From assembly GCA_903869675.1 (NCBI GenBank), contig CAIQAB010000011.1, positions 1 to 64,000 of the forward strand: a stretch of DNA of 64,000 nt, read 5' to 3'. Positions within the stretch are counted from its first letter, which is position 1; each line of letters begins with the position of its first letter. Shown here piece after piece: positions 48,816 through 58,513 of this stretch. Origin of the DNA: an uncultured Verrucomicrobiota bacterium. GTDB lineage: Bacteria; Verrucomicrobiota; Verrucomicrobiia; Opitutales; Opitutaceae. Below the pieces are notes generated by a model. The model did not search any database. It saw nothing but the letters and a program-made list of their open reading frames with translations, and was not told where the DNA came from. The position numbers and the translations under genes are program-made.

Positions 48816-51800
48816 TCAGACGCCGGCGGTGGAGCGGGCCTTCGCGCCGCGGACAGACTCGGCGATGTTCTCCGGTTGCCCCTCCGGCTCGCCGCGGGCC
48901 TGGTTGAAGCGCATCGATACGGTCTTGGAGACGCCGCGCTCCTCCATCGTCACGCCATAGATGGCCTGCGCCGCCGAGACGGTCCTTTTGTTGTGCGTGA
49001 TGATGATGAATTGGGACTCGTGCACGAATTTCTTCAACAGGTCGGTGAAGCGCCCTATGTTCGACTCGTCCAGCGGGGCGTCGAGCTCATCAAGTAAACA
49101 AAACGGTGACGGCTTCACCATGTAGAGGGCGAAGAGCAAGGCGACCGCGGTGAGGGTTTTCTGCCCGCCGGAGAGCAAGGTGATGCCCTTTAACTTGGTG
49201 CCGGGCGGTTGGGCGGTGATTTCAATGCCGGATTCCAGAATGTCGTCGGTCACCACCAGTTCGAGGTTGGCGATACCGCCGCCAAAGAGGGTCTGGAAGG
49301 TGTAAACGAAGTTCTTTTTGATTTGATCAAAGGTAATCTGGAACTGCGACATCGACGTCTGGTTGATCTCGTCGATGGTGCGCACCAGGTCGGCTTTGGC
49401 GGTGGCCAGGTCGTCGCTCTGCCCCTTGAGGAAGTCGTAGCGCTGCTTCAGCTCGGCGTATTCCTCGATCGCGCCGGTGTTGACCGCGCCCATGCCGGCG
49501 AGGCGGGCGCGGAGGGCGTCGATCTCGGTGCGGATCGCAGTCCAATCCGCGGCCGCGGCCAAGGCGGCCAGGTCGTCCCCGGTGGCATCAGGCTTGGGCC
49601 CGGCCTTGCGGCGGCGCTTGACGGGCGCCGGGGCGGCCTCGGCTCCGGCCGCGGCGGCCGCGCCTTCGTTTCCAATCTCCACAACCGGACTGGCGGCCGC
49701 CTCGGTCTGCTCGTCCTCCTCGTCGTCGAGGTCGAGGTCTTTCAAATCCGGTGGCGGCTCGTCCGCCCGGTAGAGCAGGCCACGCCAATCGTAACTGTCG
49801 ACGGGCAGCTGGAATTCGCGCTTCACGTCCTCGACGATGAACTGCACCCGGCTCTGGGTCTGGGCGAACTCGATCTCGCAACGGCTGAGGTCGGAGGCGG
49901 ACTTTTCTGCGTCGGTGCGGATGCCGTCCTGCGAGCTTTCCACGTGGTTAATGGCACGCTCGACCTCGAAGAGCTCGGCGCGGATCTGGTCCACCTGCGC
50001 GGCGGCGACCACCAAGGTCTCGGCCAGTTGCCCGGAACGCGCACGCTGGGCGTCGGCCTCCTGGTCGAGCGCGGCGGTCTGGTCTGCCCAAGTCTCGATC
50101 TCGCGCTGACGCTGGATCAGGATCTCAGCGAGCTGGGCGCGCCGCCGCCGCATGTCGGCGAGGCCACGGTCGAGCACCTCGACCTTTTGCCGCCGCTCGG
50201 CGAGCTCCAAGCGGGCCTGCGCGAGGGTATCGCGCTTTACGTCACGCTGGGTGCGCTGGGTCGTGATGCCGGTCTCCAGCTCCTGGATGCGCGCTCGACC
50301 GGTCGCGACCGACTGCTCGGCTTCGATCAACTGCTCGCGGGCGCGCTCGAAGCGGGTGAGGGTCTCCTGCCGCGCGGCTTCGAGTTGCTCGAGCTCGCGG
50401 TCCATGCGCTGGACGCGCTGGGAGAGCTCCTCGACCGAGCGCAGGGCGTTGCGCTCCTCCTGCTGCACGGTGGCGAGCAGTTGCGAGGCCTCGAGCACCT
50501 CGGTGCGCTTGTCCTCGAGCCCATGCTCGGCTTCGGCCAGCCGCTGCTGCAAAGCTTCGATCACCTGGCGCTGCGCGTCGTGGGCGATCTGATCGTCCGC
50601 CAGCGCGACGGCGGTTTCGCGCAGGTCGATTTCGCGCTGGACGAGGCTGTTGCCGCCATTCTTGCGGAAGCCGCCGAAAACGACTCCGCGCGCATCGACC
50701 AGCTCGCCCTTGGCGGTGGCCACGGCGAGGAAACGGAAATCTGGATTTGCGCGCCAGAATTCGAGAAACGCGCCCAGATCGTCGGCGAGGTAGCAACTGC
50801 CGAGCAGAGCGAGCGCCGGGTGGCCGGGCTCATGGCCGTCGAGCGCGGCGGTGGCCGGCCGCAGCCCCGAGGGCAAAGCAAGGGCATCCTGGGCGGGCGC
50901 CGCGTGGAGCGGAGGGATTTGCAGGGCGGCGCTGCCGATCTGCTGAACTTCCAGCTCGGCGAGGATGCGACGGGCTACGTCAAGATCAGCCACCACCACG
51001 GCCTCGCCGGCGGCGCCAAGCAGGGCCTCGACCGCCCGCGCCCAATCGGCCCGGGCGCGCAGGCCCTCGGTGACCGGACGGGGCTTGAAGCTCGCTCCGG
51101 CGGCGTCAGCGGCAAAAAGCGGGGCGAAGCGGCCCTGCAACACGGCCTTCGCGCCCTCGCCGAAGCCTTCGAATTTCTCCGCCATCTGCTGGAGCAGGCG
51201 CAGGCGGGCGGTGCGCTGGGCGAGATTACGATCGATCTCCTGGAGCTTTTTTTGCGCCTCGCGAAATTCCTTGGTCAACTCGCCGATCTGGATCTGCAGG
51301 TCCTGGCTTTCGGTTTGGGCGCGGGCCTTGGCCACCTGGGCCTCCTCGGAGCGGGCGCCGATCTCCGCATGCTGGGCGGCGGCCTCAGATTGCTGCACGC
51401 GCACGCCCTCCACGTCGGCGGCGAGGGCCTCGTGGCGCTGGGCGGAGGTTTTCTGGTCCACCTCGTAGCCGGTGGCATCGGTCCGCAGGCGGGCGACATT
51501 ACTCTCGAATTGCAGCACCTGAAAACGGGTCTGCGAAAGCTCCTGCTCAAGCTGGGTGAGCTCGGCGTCGAGCACCGTTAGCTCACGGTTGCGGTCTTGG
51601 AAAACAGCATCGGAGCTGCCGAGCAGGGTGAGCTGCATCTGCTTGTCCTGCGCACCGGTGTCGGCCTGGGCGTCGAGTTCGCGTAGCTGCATCTCCAGCT
51701 CGCCCAGATTCTCTTGGGACGACGCGAGACGCTCGGCCAAGCCGCTGCGTTTGATCTGGGCGAGGTTGGCGGCGTTTTCCGCCTGCTCTTTTTCCGAGCG

Positions 51801-52679
51801 CAGGTCGAAGACCGCCTGCTGGGCCTCCTGCACGCGCTGGTTGAGGCGGGAGCGGGAGGCCTTTTTTTCCTCCAGCGCATGCTGCTGCTGGTGCAGATGG
51901 GCGCGGCGGGTCTCGGCGGCGGCGCGGAGTTTGATCAGGTTCTCCTCAAGCGCGGCGAGCTGGGCGGCCAGTTGGGCGTGCTGGTGCCCGTGGTGGGCGA
52001 GCGCGAGATGGCGCAGGCGCCAGGAGAGTTTTTTGAAACGCAGCGCCTTTTGGGCCTGGCGTTTGAGCGAGCCGATCTGGCGCCCGACCTCCGCCACCAC
52101 GTCGGCCACGCGGGTGAGGTTGGTCTCGGTTAACGCGAGTTTCTGCAGCGCCTCCTTGCGCTGGGATTTATATTTGGTGATGCCCGCCGCCTCCTCAAAC
52201 ACCGCGCGGCGCTCCTCCGGCTTGGAGGAGAGGATCTGGTCGATCTGGCCCTGGGCCATGATGGAGTAACTGGTCCGGCCGATGCCGGTGTCCATGAAGA
52301 GCTTTTGGATATCTTTCAGACGGCAGGGCTGGCCGTTAAAATAATATTCGCCGCCGCCATCACGGTAGACGCGGCGCATGATCTCGATTTCGTGGAATTC
52401 GCTGCCGAGCTGCTTTTCGCAATCGGTGAGGAGGAGCGAGACCTCGCACATCTGGGCGGGTTTACGAGTATCGGCGCCCTCGAAGATCACGTCCTGCATC
52501 TTGCCACCGCGCAGGGCCTTGGCCGACTGCTCGCCGAGCACCCAGCGGATCGCGTCGGCGACGTTGGATTTACCGCAGCCGTTAGGACCGACGATAGCCG
52601 TGACGCCGGGTTCGAAGCGCAGCGTGCTGGGGTCGGCGAAGGATTTAAAACCGTGAAGCTTGAGCGCTTTGAGATGCAT
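48816..52679 (-). CDS. smc: Chromosome segregation protein SMC
   Basis: The 1287-residue protein has the N-terminal ATPase half with Walker A GPNGCGKS (31-38), long coiled coils on both sides of a hinge around residues 520-640, and the C-terminal half with LLSGGQKTLTAVALL, LLDELDAPLDESN and a Q/H-type switch. It forms the dimeric ring that compacts and segregates chromosomes. It is about 100 residues longer than many bacterial SMCs. At about residues 970-1035 a low-complexity segment, first acidic (DLDLDDEEDEQTE), then Ala/Pro-rich and ending KRRRK, is inserted just before the head-proximal ARLAGMGAVNTGAIEEY segment. No scpA or scpB gene is in the window. Confidence 0.95.
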   Translation of the reverse strand: MHLKALKLHGFKSFADPSTLRFEPGVTAIVGPNGCGKSNVADAIRWVLGEQSAKALRGGKMQDVIFEGADTRKPAQMCEVSLLLTDCEKQLGSEFHEIEIMRRVYRDGGGEYYFNGQPCRLKDIQKLFMDTGIGRTSYSIMAQGQIDQILSSKPEERRAVFEEAAGITKYKSQRKEALQKLALTETNLTRVADVVAEVGRQIGSLKRQAQKALRFKKLSWRLRHLALAHHGHQHAQLAAQLAALEENLIKLRAAAETRRAHLHQQQHALEEKKASRSRLNQRVQEAQQAVFDLRSEKEQAENAANLAQIKRSGLAERLASSQENLGELEMQLRELDAQADTGAQDKQMQLTLLGSSDAVFQDRNRELTVLDAELTQLEQELSQTRFQVLQFESNVARLRTDATGYEVDQKTSAQRHEALAADVEGVRVQQSEAAAQHAEIGARSEEAQVAKARAQTESQDLQIQIGELTKEFREAQKKLQEIDRNLAQRTARLRLLQQMAEKFEGFGEGAKAVLQGRFAPLFAADAAGASFKPRPVTEGLRARADWARAVEALLGAAGEAVVVADLDVARRILAELEVQQIGSAALQIPPLHAAPAQDALALPSGLRPATAALDGHEPGHPALALLGSCYLADDLGAFLEFWRANPDFRFLAVATAKGELVDARGVVFGGFRKNGGNSLVQREIDLRETAVALADDQIAHDAQRQVIEALQQRLAEAEHGLEDKRTEVLEASQLLATVQQEERNALRSVEELSQRVQRMDRELEQLEAARQETLTRFERAREQLIEAEQSVATGRARIQELETGITTQRTQRDVKRDTLAQARLELAERRQKVEVLDRGLADMRRRRAQLAEILIQRQREIETWADQTAALDQEADAQRARSGQLAETLVVAAAQVDQIRAELFEVERAINHVESSQDGIRTDAEKSASDLSRCEIEFAQTQSRVQFIVEDVKREFQLPVDSYDWRGLLYRADEPPPDLKDLDLDDEEDEQTEAAASPVVEIGNEGAAAAAGAEAAPAPVKRRRKAGPKPDATGDDLAALAAAADWTAIRTEIDALRARLAGMGAVNTGAIEEYAELKQRYDFLKGQSDDLATAKADLVRTIDEINQTSMSQFQITFDQIKKNFVYTFQTLFGGGIANLELVVTDDILESGIEITAQPPGTKLKGITLLSGGQKTLTAVALLFALYMVKPSPFCLLDELDAPLDESNIGRFTDLLKKFVHESQFIIITHNKRTVSAAQAIYGVTMEERGVSKTVSMRFNQARGEPEGQPENIAESVRGAKARSTAGV

Positions 52680-52881
52680 GGAGTCGCGAAGGGCGGAGTG
52701 CCGTCGGAAGGCGGGGTGAGCGAACCGGAAAGGGAATGGTCAAAAGAGACAAAGGAAATACCCGAGACAAGGCCCGTCCGCGCCCGGTGCAAGCCCGCGG
52801 CGAGGCCACCTGCTTCAGGCCCCCGCACCGCCCCCTTGACCACTTGGCCCGCGTCGCGCTTTGCTTCCCCTTTTTCCGCCC

Positions 52882-55506
52882 ATGCCCACGACCTGCACCG
52901 ACTACGACTTCCTCCAAATCGAACCTCACTGGCAAAAAGTCTGGGCCGATACCGCCGCCTACCGCACCCCCGCCGTCGATCCCGCCAAGCCGAAATACTA
53001 CGTGCTGGACATGTTTCCCTACCCCTCGGGCGCCGGACTGCACCTCGGACATTGCGAGAACTACACCATCACCGACGTCCTCGCCCGTTACCACCGCTCC
53101 AAGGGTAAAAACGTCCTCTACCCCATCGGCTGGGATGCCTTCGGTCTGCCGACCGAGAACTACGCGGTGAAAACCGGTCGCCACCCCCGCGAGGTCACGG
53201 TGGAAAACGTCGCCACCTTCCGCCGCCAGTTGAAGGCTATCGGTGTATCCTACGATTTCGAACGCGAGGTGGATACCACCGACCCGCGCTACTTTCGCTG
53301 GACCCAGTGGATCTGGCTGCAGTTGTTCAAAAAAGGCCTGGCCTACGTCGAGGAAAAGCCCGTCTGGTGGTGCCCCGCGCTCGGCACCGTGCTGGCCAAC
53401 GAGGAAGTGATCGACGGTCTGTCCGAGGTCGGCAAACACCCGGTCGAGCGCCGCCCCCTGCGCCAGTGGGTGCTGCGTATCACCGCCTACGCCGACCGCC
53501 TGCTGTCTGACCTGAAACTGGTCGATTGGCCCGATTCAACCAAACGCATGCAGGCCGCCTGGATAGGCCGCAGCGAGGGCGCCGAATTGCTCTTCGCCCT
53601 CGAAAACTCCGCCCTCGGCGACCTAAAGGTCTTCACGACCCGGCCCGACACCGTCTTCGGCGTCACCTTCATGGTCATAGCCCCCGAACACCCGCTGGCG
53701 GACGCCCTGACCACCCCCGCCCAGCGCGAGGCCGTCTCCGCCTACCGCAAACAAGCCGCCGCCAAGAGCGATCTCGAGCGCACCGACCTCGCCAAGGGCG
53801 AGAAAACCGGCGTGTGGTCAGGCTCCTTCGCGATCAATCCCGCCAACGGCCAAAAGATCCCCGTCTGGATCGCCGATTACGTGATCATGGGCTACGGCAC
53901 CGGAGCCATCATGGCCGTCCCCGCCCACGATGAGCGCGATTACGCCTTCGCCCAGAAATTCGCCATTCCCGTCATCCAGGTCATAGAGCCCGACCACGCC
54001 GAGGGTCGCAATGGCGATGGCGCGACCAAGCTCCCCTACACCGGCGACGGCCGCCTGATCCATTCCGACGGCTACTCCGGCCTGCCCTGGGAAGAGGCGA
54101 AGGCCAAAATCATCGCCGACCTCGCCGCCCGCGGCAGGGGTGAGGCGACCGTTAACTTTAAACTGCGCGACTGGTTGTTCTCCCGCCAGCGCTACTGGGG
54201 CGAACCCTTCCCCCTCGTTTGGGTGAACGCGGAGGATTTCGCGATCGCCTCGGCCCACGCCGTCGCCACCGGCACCGCCCTGCCGCTGCCAGCCGAACCC
54301 GTCACCTGCGTGATCGAGGGCCAGACCCGCTACGCGCTGCCCCTTCCCGAAGCCGCCCTCCCCCTCCAGCTCCCCGTCGTCAACAGTTACCAGCCCACCG
54401 GGACCGGCGAGAGCCCCCTCGCCTCCATACCCGAGTGGGTGGATATCTGGTATGATGCCGCCAACGGTGCAGCCGTGCCCGCCACCGCGGCCCGTCCCGC
54501 CGCGCACTGGGTCCGCGCCCGGCGCGAGACCAACACCATGCCGCAATGGGCCGGCAGTTGCTGGTATTACCTGCGCTACCTCGACCCGCAAAACCCCGAC
54601 GCCCTCGCCTCCCGCGAAGCCCTTGATTACTGGAAAGGTCCCGATATCTACGTCGGCGGCGCCGAACACGCCGTGCTCCACCTGCTCTACGCCCGCTTCT
54701 GGCACAAGGTCCTCTTCGACCTCGGCGTCGTGCCCACCCCCGAGCCCTTCACCCGCCTGTTTCACCAAGGCATCATCCTCGGTGAGGACGGGGAAAAGAT
54801 GTCCAAATCCCGCGGCAATGTCGCCAACCCCGACGACATCATCCAGAGCCACGGCACCGATACGCTGCGGCTTTACCTGATGTTCCTCGGCCCGCTTGAG
54901 GCGATGAAACCATGGAATCCCTCCGGCATCGAGGGCGTGCACCGTTTCCTGCAAAAAGTCTGGCGCGAGTGCGTGGAGCGCGATACCGGCGCGACCAATC
55001 CCAAAATCACCGACGCCGGCTACGCCACCCCGCCGGAACTCGCCAAGCTCCTGCACGAGACAATCAAGAAGGTAGGCGACGACATCGAGGGCCTCCGCTA
55101 CAACACCGCCGTGTCGGCGTTGATGATCTTCGTCAACGCCTGGCAAAAAGCCGAACGCATCGCCCGCCGCGACGCCCTCGCCTTCCTGCAACTCCTCGCC
55201 CCCCTCGCCCCCCACCTCGCCGAGGAGCTCTGGACCCGCCTCGGCGGCACCACCTCCGCCCCCAGCCTCGGCCTCGCCCCTTGGCCGGCCTACGATCCAG
55301 CCAAACTCGTCGCCACCGAAAGCAAAGTCGTGGTGCAGATTAACGGCAAAAAACGCGCCGAACTCCTGCTGCCCGTCGGCGCCAGCGAAGCCGATGCCAC
55401 CCTCGCCGCCCAAACCCACCCGGACGCCCGCCCCCACCTTGAAGGGAAAGCCATCCGACGGGTTATTTACGTGCCGGGCAAGATCCTGAATATCGTGGTG
55501 ACATAG
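52882..55506 (+). CDS. leuS: Leucyl-tRNA synthetase
   Basis: The 874-residue class I synthetase has HLGH at 54-57 in MFPYPSGAGLHLGHCENYT, the CP1 editing domain with TRPDTVFGVTF and GTGAIMAVPAHDERD, and KMSKS at 639-643 in GEKMSKSRGNV. The anticodon-binding and C-terminal domains follow. The CP1 threonine-rich TTRPDTVFG loop indicates active editing of mischarged products. The ATG at 52882 is preferred to a TTG seven codons earlier. The gene is divergent from smc, with a TTGACC box at 52836-52841 that could be part of its promoter. Confidence 0.97.
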   Translation: MPTTCTDYDFLQIEPHWQKVWADTAAYRTPAVDPAKPKYYVLDMFPYPSGAGLHLGHCENYTITDVLARYHRSKGKNVLYPIGWDAFGLPTENYAVKTGRHPREVTVENVATFRRQLKAIGVSYDFEREVDTTDPRYFRWTQWIWLQLFKKGLAYVEEKPVWWCPALGTVLANEEVIDGLSEVGKHPVERRPLRQWVLRITAYADRLLSDLKLVDWPDSTKRMQAAWIGRSEGAELLFALENSALGDLKVFTTRPDTVFGVTFMVIAPEHPLADALTTPAQREAVSAYRKQAAAKSDLERTDLAKGEKTGVWSGSFAINPANGQKIPVWIADYVIMGYGTGAIMAVPAHDERDYAFAQKFAIPVIQVIEPDHAEGRNGDGATKLPYTGDGRLIHSDGYSGLPWEEAKAKIIADLAARGRGEATVNFKLRDWLFSRQRYWGEPFPLVWVNAEDFAIASAHAVATGTALPLPAEPVTCVIEGQTRYALPLPEAALPLQLPVVNSYQPTGTGESPLASIPEWVDIWYDAANGAAVPATAARPAAHWVRARRETNTMPQWAGSCWYYLRYLDPQNPDALASREALDYWKGPDIYVGGAEHAVLHLLYARFWHKVLFDLGVVPTPEPFTRLFHQGIILGEDGEKMSKSRGNVANPDDIIQSHGTDTLRLYLMFLGPLEAMKPWNPSGIEGVHRFLQKVWRECVERDTGATNPKITDAGYATPPELAKLLHETIKKVGDDIEGLRYNTAVSALMIFVNAWQKAERIARRDALAFLQLLAPLAPHLAEELWTRLGGTTSAPSLGLAPWPAYDPAKLVATESKVVVQINGKKRAELLLPVGASEADATLAAQTHPDARPHLEGKAIRRVIYVPGKILNIVVT

Positions 55507-55602
55507 CCCTCCCCCGGCCAGCCAGTGCCGACCTCCAGGCCGGCGTAGGTGGCCGGTGCAGGTGCCCCGAAGGCTCGTGCCGCCCCCCGGTGCGGGAGGG
55601 CT
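55505..55602 (+). other. Structured GC-rich element immediately after leuS
   Basis: AGCCCTCCC at 55505-55513, starting in the leuS stop codon, is the exact reverse complement of GGGAGGGCT at 55594-55602. Inside it CCGGCCA (55514-55520) pairs with TGGCCGG (55550-55556), which encloses GCCG/CGGC. The nested perfect words predict a branched structure of about 98 nucleotides. There is no T tract, so it is more like a palindromic repeat unit or an mRNA 3' structure than a terminator. Confidence 0.45.
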
Positions 55603-55742
55603 GGTGAGCCCCGGACGGCACCGTATTGGAGGGCGTGGGTTCTTCACGATCTCTCAACGCAATAAGGTGTTACCCACCCCACCCGGCGCCAGAATATCCT
55701 CAATTAGGCCTTGGACTTGGCGGAGGGATTCGTGAAAAGTAA

Positions 55743-56579
55743 GTGAAAACCATGAACGCCAAAGCCCAGGCCCAGTTTACCGCACTGCTCGCTTTTTCAG
55801 TGGTAACTGCGTTTGCGCAGGTAAGTGCTAAACGTAAAAGCCCTACCAGTAAGTTCTACGTAGCCGAGGTAGCAGGATTCGCCCAAGTTGACACAGGGGA
55901 AAAAGTGGAGGACCTGACCGAAAAATCCGTCTTCGATGCCGAGGGCACCGTGGTGGAAACAAAACCCGAGTCGGCGAACTCCTTGGTGTTGTCGAACGGA
56001 ACCGGCATCTACTTCGCCCCGAGCACCAAAATGGCGATTAATCGGTTCTTGCAGGAACCCTTCACCCCGAACCGCGCCGATCTCGATTCGGAGCCCTCCA
56101 TGTCCCAGACTCGGACCACACTCGCCCACGGCAGCGTCGGCCTCTGCTGCGGCAAACTCGTCGCCGGCAGCTCCATGGTCTACGACACCCCCCACGGGAG
56201 TGTGAACATCCACAGCCAGAACCCCCAGAAGCTTGCCATCGAAATCTCCGATACGAGCACCACCATCACCTTGTTTGAGGGATCCGTCAGCCTGCGCGGC
56301 GACAATATGGCCGGCGGCGAAGCCCTGCAACCCGGCCAGCAGGCGGTGATCCGGTCCCGCGGCCTTAACCAGCCACCCGAAATCAAGGTCAGCCCGATCC
56401 CCGCGGATCAACGCGAGCGCATCGAGGACATGGTCAACAGCGCCTGCCAGGCCCGGAAAAAAGTCTATTTCGACACGACGCAGGTGCCGCCCGAGGCCAC
56501 CGACCTCGTGCCCATCGAATTGACGCCCGCCTCGCCGGCCGATGTCGGCACCATCATCAGCCCCGCGCGGGTGAATTGA
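55743..56579 (+). CDS. FecR-domain exported protein of an exopolysaccharide export cluster
   Basis: The 278-residue protein has a signal peptide (QFTALLAFSVVTAFAQVSA). A FecR-type beta domain follows, with LVLSNGTGIYFAP, AHGSVGLCCGKLVAGSSMVYDTPHGSV split over adjacent strands, and TITLFEGSVSLRGDN. Stand-alone FecR-domain proteins of this kind are frequent in Verrucomicrobiota polysaccharide loci. It is the first of four same-direction genes leading into a beta-barrel, Wza and Wzc. The start is either GTG 55743 or ATG 55752. Confidence 0.78.
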   Translation: MKTMNAKAQAQFTALLAFSVVTAFAQVSAKRKSPTSKFYVAEVAGFAQVDTGEKVEDLTEKSVFDAEGTVVETKPESANSLVLSNGTGIYFAPSTKMAINRFLQEPFTPNRADLDSEPSMSQTRTTLAHGSVGLCCGKLVAGSSMVYDTPHGSVNIHSQNPQKLAIEISDTSTTITLFEGSVSLRGDNMAGGEALQPGQQAVIRSRGLNQPPEIKVSPIPADQRERIEDMVNSACQARKKVYFDTTQVPPEATDLVPIELTPASPADVGTIISPARVN

Positions 56580-56605
56580 AGCACCGCTTAGGCATCGCCT
56601 ACCCA

Positions 56606-57823
56606 ATGCGTTCTCCCCGACCCCATCGAACTCCCTCTCCGCTCGGCGCGGGGTTGCTCGCATGCCTCGCTCCGCTGCCGGCACACGCCTTGTTTCGCTT
56701 CAACGAAGGGCGCGACCAAGTTTACGTCACTACCTACGTCGGAACGGGCTACGACTCGAACGTCTTTGCCAACAAAAACGCGAGCGGAGACCTGGTCATA
56801 AACGGCGGCGCCGGCATGGAATACGCCCGCAAGTCCGGGCTGATCGGCGTGAACGCCTCGCTCGGCTGGGATTTTGGCAACTTCGCCTCCTACTCAAACG
56901 AAGACTTTCTCAACCCCTCAGCCTCGCTCGAACTCTCCAAAGGCACCGGCCGCACCACCGGCGCCTTGCAGCTGAATGCCAGCCGCGCCTCCCGGGCCGA
57001 CCCGACCGTCGGCCTGCGCACCGATTCCTGGAACTATGGAGCCAACCTGAATTACCGCTACCCGATCATGGATCGCTATTCCCTGTCGGGGAACATCGGC
57101 TGGGACCGCATCGATTACCAGGACGAGGGCGCGACCCTGGTGGATCTCGACGCCTACACCATCAGCACGGATTTATTTTACAGCTGGCGCTCGGATCGCG
57201 ATTTGCTAGCCGGTTATCGTTACCGCCTTTCCGAGTCCTCCGCCACCTCGCAAGGACGGGACGACAGCATCTACCTAGGCATCAGCGGGCGCATCCTAAG
57301 CAAATTGAGCGGCACCGCCCGCGTCGGGTGGACTTTTCATAAAAACACTTACCCCCGCGATACCACCCTCCCGGATCTGCTCACCCACGTGAGCGAGGAC
57401 ACCTCCGACGGGCTCTACGTCAACCTTTCCGGCACCTGGCCCGTCACCAAAAAAGCCTCCTTCTTGCTCTCGCTTGGCCAGGATTTCAGCACCAGCTCCA
57501 CCAATTTCCAGACCGAGACCAGCACGATAAATCTTGAGGGTAAATTCGCCCACAATGTGAAATTTTCAACCTCCGCCCACGTGGGCGCGGGTTACACAAA
57601 CTACCTGAGCGGCTTTGTGGACAATACCCCCGTGTTCACCCCGGGCTTCCATGGCGGCACCCGCGCAGATTATTATGCAACCGCCGGCTTAGGAGCCTCC
57701 TACGTTTTTAATAACCACTTCACCCTTTCCGCGACCTACACCTACTACGAGAACTGCTCCAACCTCCCCAGCTTCACTTTTGTGCGGCATTCCGTGGGGC
57801 TCACGCTTTCCACCCGCTGGTAA
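56606..57823 (+). CDS. Outer-membrane beta-barrel protein of the polysaccharide cluster
   Basis: The 405-residue protein has a signal peptide ending in PAHA and then alternating hydrophobic/polar beta strands throughout, for example VYVTTYVGTGYDSNVFAN and NYRYPIMDRYSLSGNIGWD. It ends in an aromatic residue (LTLSTRW), as expected for an outer-membrane barrel. Its place between a FecR protein and Wza suggests it is a pore or surface component for an exported polysaccharide. The ATG at 56606 fits the signal peptide; a TTG at 56576 would overlap the FecR stop codon and add ten residues. Confidence 0.78.
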   Translation: MRSPRPHRTPSPLGAGLLACLAPLPAHALFRFNEGRDQVYVTTYVGTGYDSNVFANKNASGDLVINGGAGMEYARKSGLIGVNASLGWDFGNFASYSNEDFLNPSASLELSKGTGRTTGALQLNASRASRADPTVGLRTDSWNYGANLNYRYPIMDRYSLSGNIGWDRIDYQDEGATLVDLDAYTISTDLFYSWRSDRDLLAGYRYRLSESSATSQGRDDSIYLGISGRILSKLSGTARVGWTFHKNTYPRDTTLPDLLTHVSEDTSDGLYVNLSGTWPVTKKASFLLSLGQDFSTSSTNFQTETSTINLEGKFAHNVKFSTSAHVGAGYTNYLSGFVDNTPVFTPGFHGGTRADYYATAGLGASYVFNNHFTLSATYTYYENCSNLPSFTFVRHSVGLTLSTRW

Positions 57824-57838
57824 ATCCGCCCCGCCCTG

Positions 57839-58492
57839 ATGTCCTCCCCCTGCCTTCGCCGGCTCTTCGCCACGGTCCTCGCTTTTGGCTGGCTGGGCGC
57901 CTCCGAGGCCACCGCCGGGACGAGCACAACCGTCTCCGCCCCCAAACCCGCCTCGGGCACCAGCACATCCGCCGCCTACGTGCTGACCAATACCGACCGC
58001 ATCAGCGTGACCATCTACCAGGAGGAGGATATCTCCCGCATCTCGCGCATCGATTCACAAGGCCGCATAAATCTCCCGCTGGTCGGCGAAGTCGCCATCT
58101 CCGGCCTGCAAGTGGCCGAAGCCCAGCTCGCCATCGCACGCGCCTACCAAGAAAGCCGCTTCCTGCGCTCCCCCCGCGTGACCATCACCGTGGAGGAATA
58201 CTCGTCCCGCGAAGTCTCCATCCAGGGCCAGATCCGCAACCCCGGCCGCTACCCCCTGCCTATCGAAGCCAGCATGAGTATCGTGGAGCTGGTCACCCGC
58301 GCCGGCGGGTTCAACGACACCGCCAAGGGCACCTCGGTGCGGGTGACCCGCATCCTGCCGGACGGCTCCAAGCAAAATTTCGATGTCGATGTCGAAAGCC
58401 TGATCAAGGGCCGCAAGGCCGCCAGCGTGCGGGACAACGCACTGCTCCTCGAACCGGGCGATATCATCTTCGTGCCAGAACGGCTGATTTAA
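57839..58492 (+). CDS. Polysaccharide export protein (Wza-like)
   Basis: The 217-residue protein has a signal peptide (about residues 1-26), a Poly_export domain with YVLTNTDRISVTIYQEEDIS and DSQGRINLPLVGEVAISG, and one SLBB-type domain (VSIQGQIRNPGRYPLP). This is the periplasmic/outer-membrane ring component of Wzx/Wzy-type export. It is shorter than E. coli Wza (about 380) and lacks an obvious lipobox and the C-terminal amphipathic helix, so it may need the neighbouring beta-barrel as outer-membrane exit. It is 15 bases after the barrel gene. Confidence 0.85.
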   Translation: MSSPCLRRLFATVLAFGWLGASEATAGTSTTVSAPKPASGTSTSAAYVLTNTDRISVTIYQEEDISRISRIDSQGRINLPLVGEVAISGLQVAEAQLAIARAYQESRFLRSPRVTITVEEYSSREVSIQGQIRNPGRYPLPIEASMSIVELVTRAGGFNDTAKGTSVRVTRILPDGSKQNFDVDVESLIKGRKAASVRDNALLLEPGDIIFVPERLI

Positions 58493-58513
58493 CGCCCTCC
58501 TACCGCGCTCCCG

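Noticed and set aside
49209-51581. 790-codon plus-strand frame antisense to smc
   Set aside because: The composition is repetitive and unlike any protein family, and the minus strand encodes a clear SMC.
55463-55657. Minus-strand frame of 64 codons after leuS
   Set aside because: It is translated from the palindromic element and overlaps the leuS end; no coding signal was seen.
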